Source: an uncultured Blautia sp.
GTDB taxonomy: Bacteria > Bacillota > Clostridia > Lachnospirales > Lachnospiraceae
Direction of reading: 5' to 3'
DNA length: 64,000 nt
Assembly: GCA_937893675.1 (NCBI GenBank)
Contig: CALBGI010000043.1
Location: 22,138-86,137 of the forward strand
This document shows positions 43,427 to 51,875 of this stretch, piece by piece. The notes under the pieces were generated by a model, which was not told the DNA's origin, did no database searches, and saw only the letters and a list, made by a program, of their open reading frames with translations. The stretch's first letter is position 1. Every line of letters begins with the position of its first letter. The translations under genes and the position numbers were made by a program.

Positions 43427-44125
43427 TTATTTTACATGCTCTACCTTATAACCAAGTCCCCACACCACTTTCAGATAACGGGGCTCTTTCGGGTTGATCT
43501 CAATTTTTTCCCGGATATGCCGCACATGTACGGACACGGTGTTTTCGGCGGCAACTGCCTCTTCGTTCCAGATACTCTCGTAAATCTGGCGGCTGGAAAA
43601 CACACGCCCCTGGTTCTTCATCATCAGAAGAAGAATACTGTACTCAATGGGCGTGAGCTTCACAAGCTCCCCGTCCACCCGCACTTCCTTCAGATCGTCA
43701 TTGAGCCAGAGGCCTCCTGTCTCATACACATTGCCCTGCGCCTTTTCCACGTCTGCGCCAAGCTTTTTGTAGCGGCGCAGCTGAGATTTGGCCCGCGCTA
43801 CCAGTTCCAGAGGATTGAAGGGCTTTGTCACATAATCGTCCGCGCCGATATTCAGCCCCAAAATCTTATCTGCATCCTCCGATTTGGCGGAAATGATAAT
43901 GATGGGAAGCGGATTTTCCTCACGGATTTTTAAGGTTGCGCGGATTCCGTCAAGCCGCGGCATCATAATGTCAATGATCAGCAGATCCACGGTTTCTTTT
44001 TTCAGACATTCCAGCGCCTGTATGCCGTCGTAGGCCTTCAGGATCCGATACCCCTCCTGGGAAAGATAAATCTCAATCGCCTCCACAATTTCCTTGTCAT
44101 CATCGCACACCAAAATGGTTGACAC
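43427..44125 (-). CDS. OmpR/VanR-family response regulator
   Basis: 232 residues: receiver domain with acidic pair DDD at 8-10, phospho-acceptor Asp52 in LLIIDIMMPRLDG and the conserved Lys in VTKPFNPLELVARA; then a winged-helix DNA-binding domain with HVRHIREKIE and LKVVWGLGYKVE. The start is GTG at 44125, chosen because AGGAGG is nine bases upstream and the receiver fold begins directly. It is co-transcribed with the sensor kinase. A short dyad CCTAAGA/TCTTAAGG-like at about 44209-44227, upstream of the gene, could be an autoregulatory site or the cobC terminator. Confidence 0.93.
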   Translation of the reverse strand: MSTILVCDDDKEIVEAIEIYLSQEGYRILKAYDGIQALECLKKETVDLLIIDIMMPRLDGIRATLKIREENPLPIIIISAKSEDADKILGLNIGADDYVTKPFNPLELVARAKSQLRRYKKLGADVEKAQGNVYETGGLWLNDDLKEVRVDGELVKLTPIEYSILLLMMKNQGRVFSSRQIYESIWNEEAVAAENTVSVHVRHIREKIEINPKEPRYLKVVWGLGYKVEHVK

Positions 44126-44220
44126 TGTTTCCTACCTCCTGTTTTTGCGTCATCCTGTTGGATCATCTACAGGATATCTTATAATTTCTAATATGAAAGT
44201 CTTTAATTCCTAAGATTTTC

Positions 44221-44817
44221 TTAAGGTTCTGCTCTTTCTGTCACCTTCAGACACCGCCTGCCCTTTCGCCACTGGTACACATCCAGTTCAAGTCCGTATC
44301 CACCGCCGTTTGGCACATGCCAGTCATAAAAAGAGCGCTTCTGCAGGGCAAACCTTTCCATGATATTCATAATGGTTCCCCCGTGCACTACAAGCGCCGC
44401 TCTGTGGATCTCCTCTCTGAGACATTGATTTACTGCCCGCTCAAATCCCCTGAGGCTTCGTTTCTGAAAAGCCTCGCGGCTCTCCCCGCCCGGGAACGGA
44501 AGGTTTCCCCCGCTGTCTATCCAGGCCTGATAACGCAGATTTCCTTCCAGCTCTTTATAATTTTTATTCTCAAACTCCCCAAAGTCACACTCCGCCAGAT
44601 CCTCTATGCTGTGAACGGGCAATTCCGGAAATAAAATTCCCGCGGTCTCCACCGTCCGCTTCATGGGGCTCGCAAAAACCGCCTCCGGAGCAGGGTAGCA
44701 TGCTTTTGAAAGCGCATTCCTTCCCTCCGGACAAAGGGGCTCATCCGTTGTGCCGATATAGCGTCCAAGCATATTGCCCGCGGTCTTTCCGTGACGGATC
44801 AGCCAGAGCTCAAGCAT
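44221..44817 (-). CDS. cobC: Histidine phosphatase, probable alpha-ribazole phosphatase
   Basis: 198 residues, phosphoglycerate-mutase-like fold with the catalytic LIRHGKTAGN near residue 6 and LVVHGGTIMN for the second His. It is assigned to cobalamin lower-ligand assembly because it closes a run of cobT, cobU, cobS genes and overlaps the preceding short CobU-like gene by eight bases. In CobC the reaction is dephosphorylation of alpha-ribazole phosphate. By sequence alone other small-molecule phosphatases are possible. Confidence 0.82.
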   Translation of the reverse strand: MLELWLIRHGKTAGNMLGRYIGTTDEPLCPEGRNALSKACYPAPEAVFASPMKRTVETAGILFPELPVHSIEDLAECDFGEFENKNYKELEGNLRYQAWIDSGGNLPFPGGESREAFQKRSLRGFERAVNQCLREEIHRAALVVHGGTIMNIMERFALQKRSFYDWHVPNGGGYGLELDVYQWRKGRRCLKVTERAEP

Positions 44818-45190
44818 CCTTGATCACCGTCCCTATACCGCAGATCACCCGGGTCACGCGGCTGCTGTGCCCGGCAAGCTCTGTGCACACACGTCCCACC
44901 GTCTCGCGATAGGCACGCTCTTGCGGTGTCACCGGAACCACACCGCAGCCCACCTCACAGGAAACCAGAACTACCTCTGGATTTTTACTCCACAGCTTCT
45001 CTGCCAGCCCGGCAAGAGAACGTCCCTCCGCAAGCTCCTTTTTTATATATTCTTCCAATCTCAGCACTCCCTGCGCCGAAAGAAGCTCCTCCTCCGCTGC
45101 AAGCGCTCCGTCTGTCCAGACAATTTCCGGATGCCTCTGCCTTGCATAAGCTTCTTTTCCCTGATAAGCGCCGCCAATGATCATTTCCAT
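44810..45190 (-). CDS. Short CobU-like protein
   Basis: 126 residues. It aligns with both ends of adenosylcobinamide kinase/guanylyltransferase CobU: N-terminal MIIGGAYQGKEAYARQ (P-loop position, with Glu in place of the usual Ser/Thr) and C-terminal SCEVGCGVVPVTPQERAYRETVGR, the CobU NEVGxGIVP motif. The middle, which in CobU holds the guanylylated His region, is largely missing. A full-length CobU is encoded at 46008-46532, so this is a paralog of unknown role, perhaps regulatory or acting on another nucleotide loop intermediate. It is intact and in the operon, not an obvious pseudogene. Confidence 0.75.
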   Translation of the reverse strand: MEMIIGGAYQGKEAYARQRHPEIVWTDGALAAEEELLSAQGVLRLEEYIKKELAEGRSLAGLAEKLWSKNPEVVLVSCEVGCGVVPVTPQERAYRETVGRVCTELAGHSSRVTRVICGIGTVIKDA

Positions 45191-45237
45191 TTTTTATTCC
45201 TCCAAACTTACAGCGTTCATACAAGCATACATGTCCC

Positions 45238-46011
45238 TTAAACAACAACTGTGCCGACAACAGCCAGAGCCACTGCCATAAGGCACTCGCAGAGACATAC
45301 GAAAAAACCCGCCAGATCCCCTGTGGTTCCGCCAAAATATTTCAAAGCCATATGCCGGTAGTACCAGAATACCAGAACCGCCGTTCCAAAGGCAGCGATT
45401 CCATATACCGGCTGGATGCACACCATTCCCACAAGCAGAGCTGCCAGATACACCAGCAGGACCGCGCGCACCGTACGCTCCCTGGAATTCCTGGAAAAGT
45501 CCGCCACAGTGCCGTCCTCTTTCGCTTTGGGCAGAGACACCACACCAATGCCGGACAGACATCTGGAAACCATAAATCCAAGGGCCAGAACAAAAACAGC
45601 AGCACTGTTTTTCTGTACCTGCACATAAGCGCCAAACAGCGTAAGAAAATACACGCAGGCTGTGATGACCGCAAATGCACCTGCCCTGGAATCCTTGAGA
45701 ATTTCCAGCCGCCGCTCCCGCTCCTGCCAGGAGCTCATAGCGTCCGCCGTATCCAAAAGTCCATCCACATGAATCCCACCGGTCACCAGCACCGGGACTG
45801 CCGTCATAAGCGCCGCCACAAAGACCGGCTCAAAGAAAAAATAATTTCCGATGCAGGCCACTCCTGCAAACAAAATTCCCACCGCCGTTCCCACAAAAGG
45901 GAAGAAGCACATCATGTACTTCATGTTGTCCCTGCTCCAGTCCGCCCGCGGCATGGGAATCTTGGAAAACATGGCAAATGCCACCACAAAACTGTTCCAC
46001 AGCGCTTTCAT
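45238..46011 (-). CDS. cobS: Adenosylcobinamide-GDP ribazoletransferase (cobalamin synthase)
   Basis: 257 residues, integral membrane enzyme joining adenosylcobinamide-GDP and alpha-ribazole to form cobalamin (or its phosphate). Seen: the N-terminal AFAMFSKIPMP segment, the metal-binding GIHVDGLLDTADAMSSWQERERRLEILKD region split by several hydrophobic helices, and a GGTTGDLAG motif near the C-terminus. It overlaps cobU by four bases. Confidence 0.94.
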   Translation of the reverse strand: MKALWNSFVVAFAMFSKIPMPRADWSRDNMKYMMCFFPFVGTAVGILFAGVACIGNYFFFEPVFVAALMTAVPVLVTGGIHVDGLLDTADAMSSWQERERRLEILKDSRAGAFAVITACVYFLTLFGAYVQVQKNSAAVFVLALGFMVSRCLSGIGVVSLPKAKEDGTVADFSRNSRERTVRAVLLVYLAALLVGMVCIQPVYGIAAFGTAVLVFWYYRHMALKYFGGTTGDLAGFFVCLCECLMAVALAVVGTVVV

Positions 46012-46532
46012 AAGGCGCCTCCTTTCCCGTACACGGGAATTCCGTACACAACTTCCACAACCTCGTCTGCCAGCACAGCCAGCGCCTGGTTGATCTTTCC
46101 CAGGTTTTTCTGGTATTCTTTTGTTTCTTCTTCATAGGAAACCGCATCCGAAAAAATTTCATTTGTCACGATCACCACCTGGCGCGCTTTTGAAAGAAGT
46201 GTTTTTACTCCCTGAAGCACCGCGTCCACTGTGTTTTCTTTTGCGCCATTGTCCTGAAACATCTCGTTTGCCACAAGATTTGACATGCATTCCAGAAGGA
46301 CCACGCTGTCCTCCGGGATCTCGGCCGACAAAAGATCCGTATAGCACTCCACCGTCTCAAACCCCTTGTCCCTGCGCATGGCACGATGGCGATCAATCCT
46401 CTTTAAGCTCTCTTCGTCAAAGGGAAACATGGTCGCAATATAAATGCGCCTGGCTTTTCCAAAGCCAAGCACACGTTCTTCTGCGTAGGCGGATTTCCCG
46501 CTTCCGCTTCCTCCTGTTATCAAAACCAGCAT
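46008..46532 (-). CDS. cobU: Adenosylcobinamide kinase / adenosylcobinamide-phosphate guanylyltransferase
   Basis: 174 residues. P-loop ITGGSGSGKSAYAE at residues 5-18, YIATMFPFDEE, the His in RIDRHRAMR that accepts GMP, LLECMSNL, and TNEIFSDAVSYEEETKEY in place of the usual NEVG motif. The length is typical. It activates cobinamide before CobS. It lies one base after cobT. Confidence 0.92.
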   Translation of the reverse strand: MLVLITGGSGSGKSAYAEERVLGFGKARRIYIATMFPFDEESLKRIDRHRAMRRDKGFETVECYTDLLSAEIPEDSVVLLECMSNLVANEMFQDNGAKENTVDAVLQGVKTLLSKARQVVIVTNEIFSDAVSYEEETKEYQKNLGKINQALAVLADEVVEVVYGIPVYGKGGAL

Positions 46533-46533
46533 A

Positions 46534-47586
46534 TCACTTCAGCTCCTCATACTGCTTTACCGAAATCTCATCAAAGGTGCTCATGGACTCGTACACGGCA
46601 AGCCCCATGTCCAATACCGGGAAAAGCGTCACCGCGCCTGTTCCCTCTCCCAGGCACATGTCTCCGTGGAGAACGGCCTCTTTGCCAAGCGCCTCCAGAA
46701 TAAGACGGGACGCCGGCTCCTTTGACACATGAGATGCCAGCATATAGGATGCCGCCTGGGGACAAAGACACTGTGCCGCAAGCGCTGCCGTACAGGAAAT
46801 AAATCCATCCATCACCACCGGCATGTGAAGAGCCGCGCCGCCGAGAAACACGCCGGCCATTCCCGCGAGATCAAAGCCGCCCACCTTGGCCAGGACATCC
46901 AGCGCATCCTCCCTGTCCGGACGGTTTACGGCAATGGCTTTGTGGATCGCGAAAATCTTTCGCTCCAGTCCCTCGCTTGACAGCCCAGCACCACGTCCGG
47001 TCATCCGCTCCACCGGCTGCCCCAGGAGCACGGATGCCACTGCGCTGCTGGTGGTTGTATTTCCAATCCCCATTTCTCCTGTAGCAAGGATCGTATACCC
47101 CTTTTCCCGGAGCTCCTCTGCCATGGCGATTCCGGCCTCCACCGCCCGCACCGCCTCTTCGCGGCTCATGGCAGGCTCTTTTGTCATATTTTTTGTTCCA
47201 TAGGCCACCTTAAGGTCTCTGCGCACTGCCGTGTCCACAGCCATTCCCACATCCACCGGAAAAATATCCGTACTGGCGGCTCTGCACATGGCACATACAC
47301 TGGTCGCCCCTTTCAGGAAATTCTCCGCAACAATGGCTGTCACTTCCTGTCCGGTCTGGGTCACTCCCTCTTCCACCACGCCGTTGTCCGCGCACATGGC
47401 CACCAGCGCCCGGCGACTGATATCCGGTCTTGGTGTTCCCTGGATACCTGCGATCTGTATCACAAAATCCTCCAGCTTTCCCAGGGAATGCAGCGGTTTT
47501 GCAATGCTGTCCCAACGCTTTTTGCTGTCTCTCATGGCTTCTTCATTCAAGGGTCTGATTTTTGAAATGGTTTCTTCCAGAGTCAT
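46534..47586 (-). CDS. cobT: Nicotinate-nucleotide-dimethylbenzimidazole phosphoribosyltransferase
   Basis: 350 residues from ATG 47586, set by AAGGAGG. It makes alpha-ribazole phosphate from nicotinate mononucleotide and a benzimidazole or purine base, choosing the lower ligand of the cobamide. Motifs: KPLHSLGKLEDF near residue 30, MCADNGVVEEGVTQTG, TGEMGIGNTTTSSA, GRGAGL and the late GEGTGAV with the catalytic Glu. It leads the cob genes but has no promoter or cobalamin riboswitch in front: the gtrA gene ends 13 bases upstream. Confidence 0.95.
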   Translation of the reverse strand: MTLEETISKIRPLNEEAMRDSKKRWDSIAKPLHSLGKLEDFVIQIAGIQGTPRPDISRRALVAMCADNGVVEEGVTQTGQEVTAIVAENFLKGATSVCAMCRAASTDIFPVDVGMAVDTAVRRDLKVAYGTKNMTKEPAMSREEAVRAVEAGIAMAEELREKGYTILATGEMGIGNTTTSSAVASVLLGQPVERMTGRGAGLSSEGLERKIFAIHKAIAVNRPDREDALDVLAKVGGFDLAGMAGVFLGGAALHMPVVMDGFISCTAALAAQCLCPQAASYMLASHVSKEPASRLILEALGKEAVLHGDMCLGEGTGAVTLFPVLDMGLAVYESMSTFDEISVKQYEELK

Positions 47587-47599
47587 GGTCTGCCTCCTT

Positions 47600-48013
47600 T
47601 TATTTTTTTCCTGTGGTAAACACAAAAAATTTGCTGAACACATAGTTAAGGGCAACTACAATAAACTGCGTGAGCACCTTTCCCACCATATCCTGCAGGG
47701 CAAGGACTTCCACCAGCAGCCACACGCCGCCGACCTCCACCACCATGGTGACCAGGCGGGCACTGATAAATTTTCCGAAGGACAACAGATGATCCTTCAT
47801 ATTTTTGCAGTTGTCGTGAAACACAAACAGGGAGTTCACCACATAGGCAAACAATATGGCCGCGATTATGGAGATCACATTGGATATGTTGAGTCCCATG
47901 CCAAGCTTCCGCAGTCCATAAAACACCACAAGATTCACAAGTGTGGTGCAGCCGCCGAAAAATATGTACCGGATGACCTCACTGTGATACAGTTTTTTGA
48001 TTTGTTCCTTCAT
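47600..48013 (-). CDS. GtrA-family membrane protein
   Basis: 137 residues with four hydrophobic helices. GtrA motifs: FFGGCTTLVNLVVFYGLRK at the first helix and FVFHDNCKNMKDHLLSFGKFISAR in the middle loop. GtrA-like proteins are thought to flip lipid-linked sugars made by an adjacent bactoprenol glycosyltransferase, which is exactly the neighbour 14 bases upstream. Likely a cell-surface glycosylation module. Confidence 0.9.
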   Translation of the reverse strand: MKEQIKKLYHSEVIRYIFFGGCTTLVNLVVFYGLRKLGMGLNISNVISIIAAILFAYVVNSLFVFHDNCKNMKDHLLSFGKFISARLVTMVVEVGGVWLLVEVLALQDMVGKVLTQFIVVALNYVFSKFFVFTTGKK

Positions 48014-48027
48014 TTATTTTTCCTCTC

Positions 48028-48987
48028 CTACTGACGATCCGGTCTGGCTTGTGCAGACATGTCCTGGCTGCCGCGCACGATTTTTGACACAATATACCGG
48101 GGACGCCGTTTTACTTCCTCGTATATCTTTGCAATATAATAGCCGATCACGCCAAGGCTCAGCATCATCACACTTCCGATGAGAAGCAGCACCATGATCG
48201 TCGTCGTATATCCCTCTATGGCATGTCCGTTAAAATACTGGACCAAAGAGTACACCATCAGGATCAGGGAACCAACAAAGGAAATACCGCCCGCAAAGGT
48301 AACGATCTGCAGCGGCGCTGTGGTAAAGGCCACAATATTTGTAAAGGCATATTTTATCAGTGACCAGACCGACCATTTGGACTCGCCTGCCTCACGCTCC
48401 TGCACCTCAAATTCCACATGGGCGGTGCGAAATCCCACCCAGGAAGAGGTTGCCCGAAAGAACATGTTCCTCTCCGGCAGGGAAAGAATACTCTCCACCA
48501 CCCTGCGGTCCATCATCTTAAAATCAGAAGCATTCTGCATGTCAACCTTGGTGGCTGCACTCATGATCCCATAGAAAAAGCCCGCGCATTTTTTGTGAAG
48601 CACATTCTCTTTTCCGCGGGAAGACTTCACGCCCTCCACCACCTCATAGCCTTCTTCCCACAAACGGTACATCTCAACAAGCGTCTTGGGCGGGTGCTGA
48701 AGATCACAGTCCATCACGGCAACCACATCGCCCGTAGCCTGGGCAAGCCCGGCAAATACTGCAGCCTCCTTGCCAAAATTCCTGGAAAAATGAACGCCCA
48801 GGATATGTTCATCCCCCTGGGCAGCCTTTCTGATCTCCTCCCAGGTGTTGTCCCTTGAGCCATCATTGACTACCACAAGCTCATAGGAAATCCCCGCATC
48901 CGTCAGAACCTCCCGCAGCACGCGGCAGGCCTTTCCAACCATTAATTCTTCGTTATATGCCGGCAAAACAACCGATAATCTGCTCAT
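48028..48987 (-). CDS. GT2 glycosyltransferase, bactoprenol/dolichol-phosphate sugar transferase type
   Basis: 319 residues from ATG 48987 (AAGGAGGAG upstream). GT-A domain with VVLPAYNEE at the start, VVNDGSRDNTWEE, FSRNFGKEAAVFAGL and DCDLQHPPKTLVEM (DxD-type), then two C-terminal membrane helices (ITFAGGISFVGSLIL and MVLLLIGSVMMLSLGVIGYYIAK). Typical of GtrB-like enzymes that load a sugar onto a polyprenyl phosphate on the inner membrane face. It pairs with GtrA downstream and the large YfhO protein upstream. Confidence 0.92.
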   Translation of the reverse strand: MSRLSVVLPAYNEELMVGKACRVLREVLTDAGISYELVVVNDGSRDNTWEEIRKAAQGDEHILGVHFSRNFGKEAAVFAGLAQATGDVVAVMDCDLQHPPKTLVEMYRLWEEGYEVVEGVKSSRGKENVLHKKCAGFFYGIMSAATKVDMQNASDFKMMDRRVVESILSLPERNMFFRATSSWVGFRTAHVEFEVQEREAGESKWSVWSLIKYAFTNIVAFTTAPLQIVTFAGGISFVGSLILMVYSLVQYFNGHAIEGYTTTIMVLLLIGSVMMLSLGVIGYYIAKIYEEVKRRPRYIVSKIVRGSQDMSAQARPDRQ

Positions 48988-49039
48988 GTATTCTCCTCCT
49001 TTCTTCTCATCGCACACTCACATTATTATAGTATATCTG

Positions 49040-51793
49040 CTACAAAATAGAAAGCTTTTCTTTTTTCTCCCAAAGCCAGATCCCCGCAAAAGTCATCAGC
49101 CCGAGCGCGGACAGCAATGCGCCAATCTTCAAACCGGGCGTCTGATAAGAAAGGGTGATCCGGTGCTCTCCGGCCGGCAGCTCCAAGGCCATATACATCA
49201 GGTTCGCCCGCTTTAATTCCGTTTTTTCTCCATCCACATAAGCGGTAAAGCCTTTGCTGTACGGAATCGACAGTACGAGCGCTTTGTCCCTGGAAAGGCG
49301 GATCTCTCCGGAAAACTCATTGATCCCAAATTCTATATTTTCCAGCGTCTCTTCCCCCAGATGCTCTGTATATGCGTCCAGCCTGTCCGTGGGCTGACAG
49401 ACGATGCGCAGATCATCAAAGGTGTACTCGCCTGTCCGGTCAAAGGTCAGCGTCATCGCCTGTCCGGCATCCTCCGCATATCCCATGTTGCAGAGAAAAT
49501 TTTTCTTTCCGCTGTAGGCGTTGTATTTGTCCGTAAACACGCGGATATCTTTTGTCACGGTCTTCTCTGTCACGGAAAAAGAGGCTTCCCGGCTCTGCTT
49601 CCAATATCTCCAGTTTCTTGTCTCATAAAGGATCCTGTTTTTTTCGTATTGGCTCATTTTTTCCCATTTGGCATCTGACACAAGCTCTCTCGGAGACAAT
49701 GCCTGGTAATTCAGATTCTCCACGATCAGATAGGTCTCGCTGGACGCAAGTCCATCATAGTTCAGGCGAAGTCTGGCACCTTCTTTTGTGACAAGAATTT
49801 TCCCGTCCTTCACCTGACAGCCTTCCAATTCCTGAATGCGCACCGGCACCTCCTGATTTTCAAAAGAAAGCTCTGCCGCCGGAAGACTGCTGTCCTCCAA
49901 TACAACGCCCTGAAGAAGCGCCTCCTGTTTCTCTGTCACAGAAAGTTTCTGAAATGCGTCTTCGCTTATGAAGCTGTCATAGGTATATCCAAAGGGCAGC
50001 GCGTCTTCCTTCTGAAACGCACGATAGGTATGCCCGCCCTTTTGGATCACCTTGGACTGCACGCGATAGCCATAGGGTATGTATGGATAGTCCTCATCCT
50101 GGATCACAAAATAGCGCACAGACGCCAGACGGTCCAGAATACTTCTCCCATCCAGATTTTCGTAGTGCTGCTCCCAGGGCGTATTCAAATACATCTCATC
50201 GAAAAAGCGGCTGATATCTCCGTTTGCCAGACTAAAATAATACGCCGTGCTGTTGGTCCTCATATGCATGGAGGTATTGTCATAAGGAAGCGCTCCATAT
50301 TGGTCATATCGGTAAAGATCCCGGTCGCCTGTGGCCAGCACAACCGTGTCCGCTCCCGACTCCAGCTTTTGAAGAGCCTCTCCATGGTTCACAAACTCCT
50401 CCAGATACCCCTTGTCATAGGAATACTGGCTGGCAATTCCCAGACAAATACTTGCCGTGAGAATGCCGGCAATCGCGGCGCAAAGATATTTTCCCCGAAA
50501 AAAAATATTTCCGAAGGAAGTGCAGGCAAACACGCACAGGCAAAGCATGAGCACTGCCATGGTATTTCGCTCGGTCCGGGCCGCCCGGAAAAACAGCGCC
50601 AACACGCAGTATACCACCAGCATGCAGAAAATCTTTTTCTTTTCCGCTCTTTTCAGCACAAACAGTTCCGGATAGATCTTCACAAAAATATAGGCGATCA
50701 GCATGCTGTAAGCCCAGAGCCACCGGTTGGACACATAGGAAAATCCATTCAGCACATGTCCGGCAAAGGGAACCAGCAAAAACAGATTCAGCAAAAGAAA
50801 GCCGGCTTTCAAAAGCCCATTCTTCTTTTTCTGCGAAAACAATACAAAGACACCAGCCATAGCCACTGCCGAAAAACCGGCCACGCCCCATTGCATCATA
50901 TTTTCACCAATGAGACAGCCCAGATATTTTTCATAATAAACACGGTCATACAAAAGCGGCACATAATTTTCGGCGGAAAAACGGTCTGTTCCGAATAAAG
51001 TCATGGCCACCGGCAAAAGGATCACCGCCGCCACAGACACCGCCACAAGAAAATAGCCCAGGAACCGGAAAAACCATCCGCACACATCCCGAAAGCTGCG
51101 TTTCAAAAACAGGTCAAAATAGCAAAAGGCCGCATACAGAAACATAAAAATACAGATCATATAGAAAAAGTAAAAATTGGACATCGCCGCGGCAGCAGTT
51201 GCCCAGATAAACAGATACGGCTTTTCTTTTTTGTATATTTTGTCAATTCCCCATAAGATCAAAGGCAGATAAACCATGGGGTTGGAAAAATAGGGATGCT
51301 TCAGAGAGGCATAAATCCCCCATCCACAAAACACATAAATCATGGTTCCCAAAAACACTGCCTGTTTTGCGTTCCTTCGGGAAAAGCAGTAGCCGGAAAA
51401 AGCAAGCCCGGCCAGATACAGCCGCAGAAAAATCAGTATCTCATACAGAATTTCCGTTTTTTCCTCGGGCACAAATACGGCCAGAAGCGTCAGCGGATCT
51501 CCGATCACATAATAATGAAGTGTGGTTAAAATATCGGAACCATAGCCGATATGCAGATCCCACATGGGAAGCGCAGGCTGATGCTCCACGAATATACTTT
51601 TCAGAATCTCCCGAAGATAATTGCCGTAATAGGCGAGGGAATTTACATGCTGAGGCACGCCGTCATGGCCCCAGATGGCTGCCTTTCCATTCAGATAAAA
51701 AAAGCTGTACAAAAATAATGCAAATCCGGCAAAGGCAATGGTATACAGCAGGTAAAAATCCCAGTATCGGTTCTTTTTATTCATTTTTTTCAT
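49040..51793 (-). CDS. YfhO-family membrane protein
   Basis: 917 residues with about 13 hydrophobic helices in the first 480 residues, a soluble extracytoplasmic region of about 400 residues and a last helix before a short basic tail. This is the YfhO layout, a GT-C-like fold implicated in glycosylating lipoteichoic acid or other surface polymers with sugars from polyprenyl phosphate. Motifs include GHDGVPQHVNSLAYYGNYLRE near residue 38 and PYSKGFTAYVDGE near the end. It heads the run YfhO-GT2-GtrA, a complete three-component surface glycosylation set. Two nearby ATG codons are possible starts. Confidence 0.88.
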   Translation of the reverse strand: MKKMNKKNRYWDFYLLYTIAFAGFALFLYSFFYLNGKAAIWGHDGVPQHVNSLAYYGNYLREILKSIFVEHQPALPMWDLHIGYGSDILTTLHYYVIGDPLTLLAVFVPEEKTEILYEILIFLRLYLAGLAFSGYCFSRRNAKQAVFLGTMIYVFCGWGIYASLKHPYFSNPMVYLPLILWGIDKIYKKEKPYLFIWATAAAAMSNFYFFYMICIFMFLYAAFCYFDLFLKRSFRDVCGWFFRFLGYFLVAVSVAAVILLPVAMTLFGTDRFSAENYVPLLYDRVYYEKYLGCLIGENMMQWGVAGFSAVAMAGVFVLFSQKKKNGLLKAGFLLLNLFLLVPFAGHVLNGFSYVSNRWLWAYSMLIAYIFVKIYPELFVLKRAEKKKIFCMLVVYCVLALFFRAARTERNTMAVLMLCLCVFACTSFGNIFFRGKYLCAAIAGILTASICLGIASQYSYDKGYLEEFVNHGEALQKLESGADTVVLATGDRDLYRYDQYGALPYDNTSMHMRTNSTAYYFSLANGDISRFFDEMYLNTPWEQHYENLDGRSILDRLASVRYFVIQDEDYPYIPYGYRVQSKVIQKGGHTYRAFQKEDALPFGYTYDSFISEDAFQKLSVTEKQEALLQGVVLEDSSLPAAELSFENQEVPVRIQELEGCQVKDGKILVTKEGARLRLNYDGLASSETYLIVENLNYQALSPRELVSDAKWEKMSQYEKNRILYETRNWRYWKQSREASFSVTEKTVTKDIRVFTDKYNAYSGKKNFLCNMGYAEDAGQAMTLTFDRTGEYTFDDLRIVCQPTDRLDAYTEHLGEETLENIEFGINEFSGEIRLSRDKALVLSIPYSKGFTAYVDGEKTELKRANLMYMALELPAGEHRITLSYQTPGLKIGALLSALGLMTFAGIWLWEKKEKLSIL

Positions 51794-51823
51794 ATTTTTT
51801 CAACTTTCTTCCGGAAAAATCCC

Positions 51824-51870
51824 GTGAAAGGAAAACCCCACGGTGCAGCTACACCGCGGGGTCTTTCACT
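51824..51870. terminator. Terminator between nifJ and the YfhO gene
   Basis: GTGAAAG (51824-51830) / CTTTCAC (51863-51869), with inner ACCCC/GGGGT and CGGTG/CACCG pairs, forms a long stem. T-runs on both sides (TTTTTC on plus; ATTTTTC on minus) make it usable in either direction; nifJ ends at 51876. Confidence 0.75.
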
Positions 51871-51875
51871 TTTTC

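Noticed and set aside
47587..48020. Cobalamin riboswitch before cobT
   Set aside because: Only 13 bases separate gtrA and cobT and no B12-box-like sequence was seen there.
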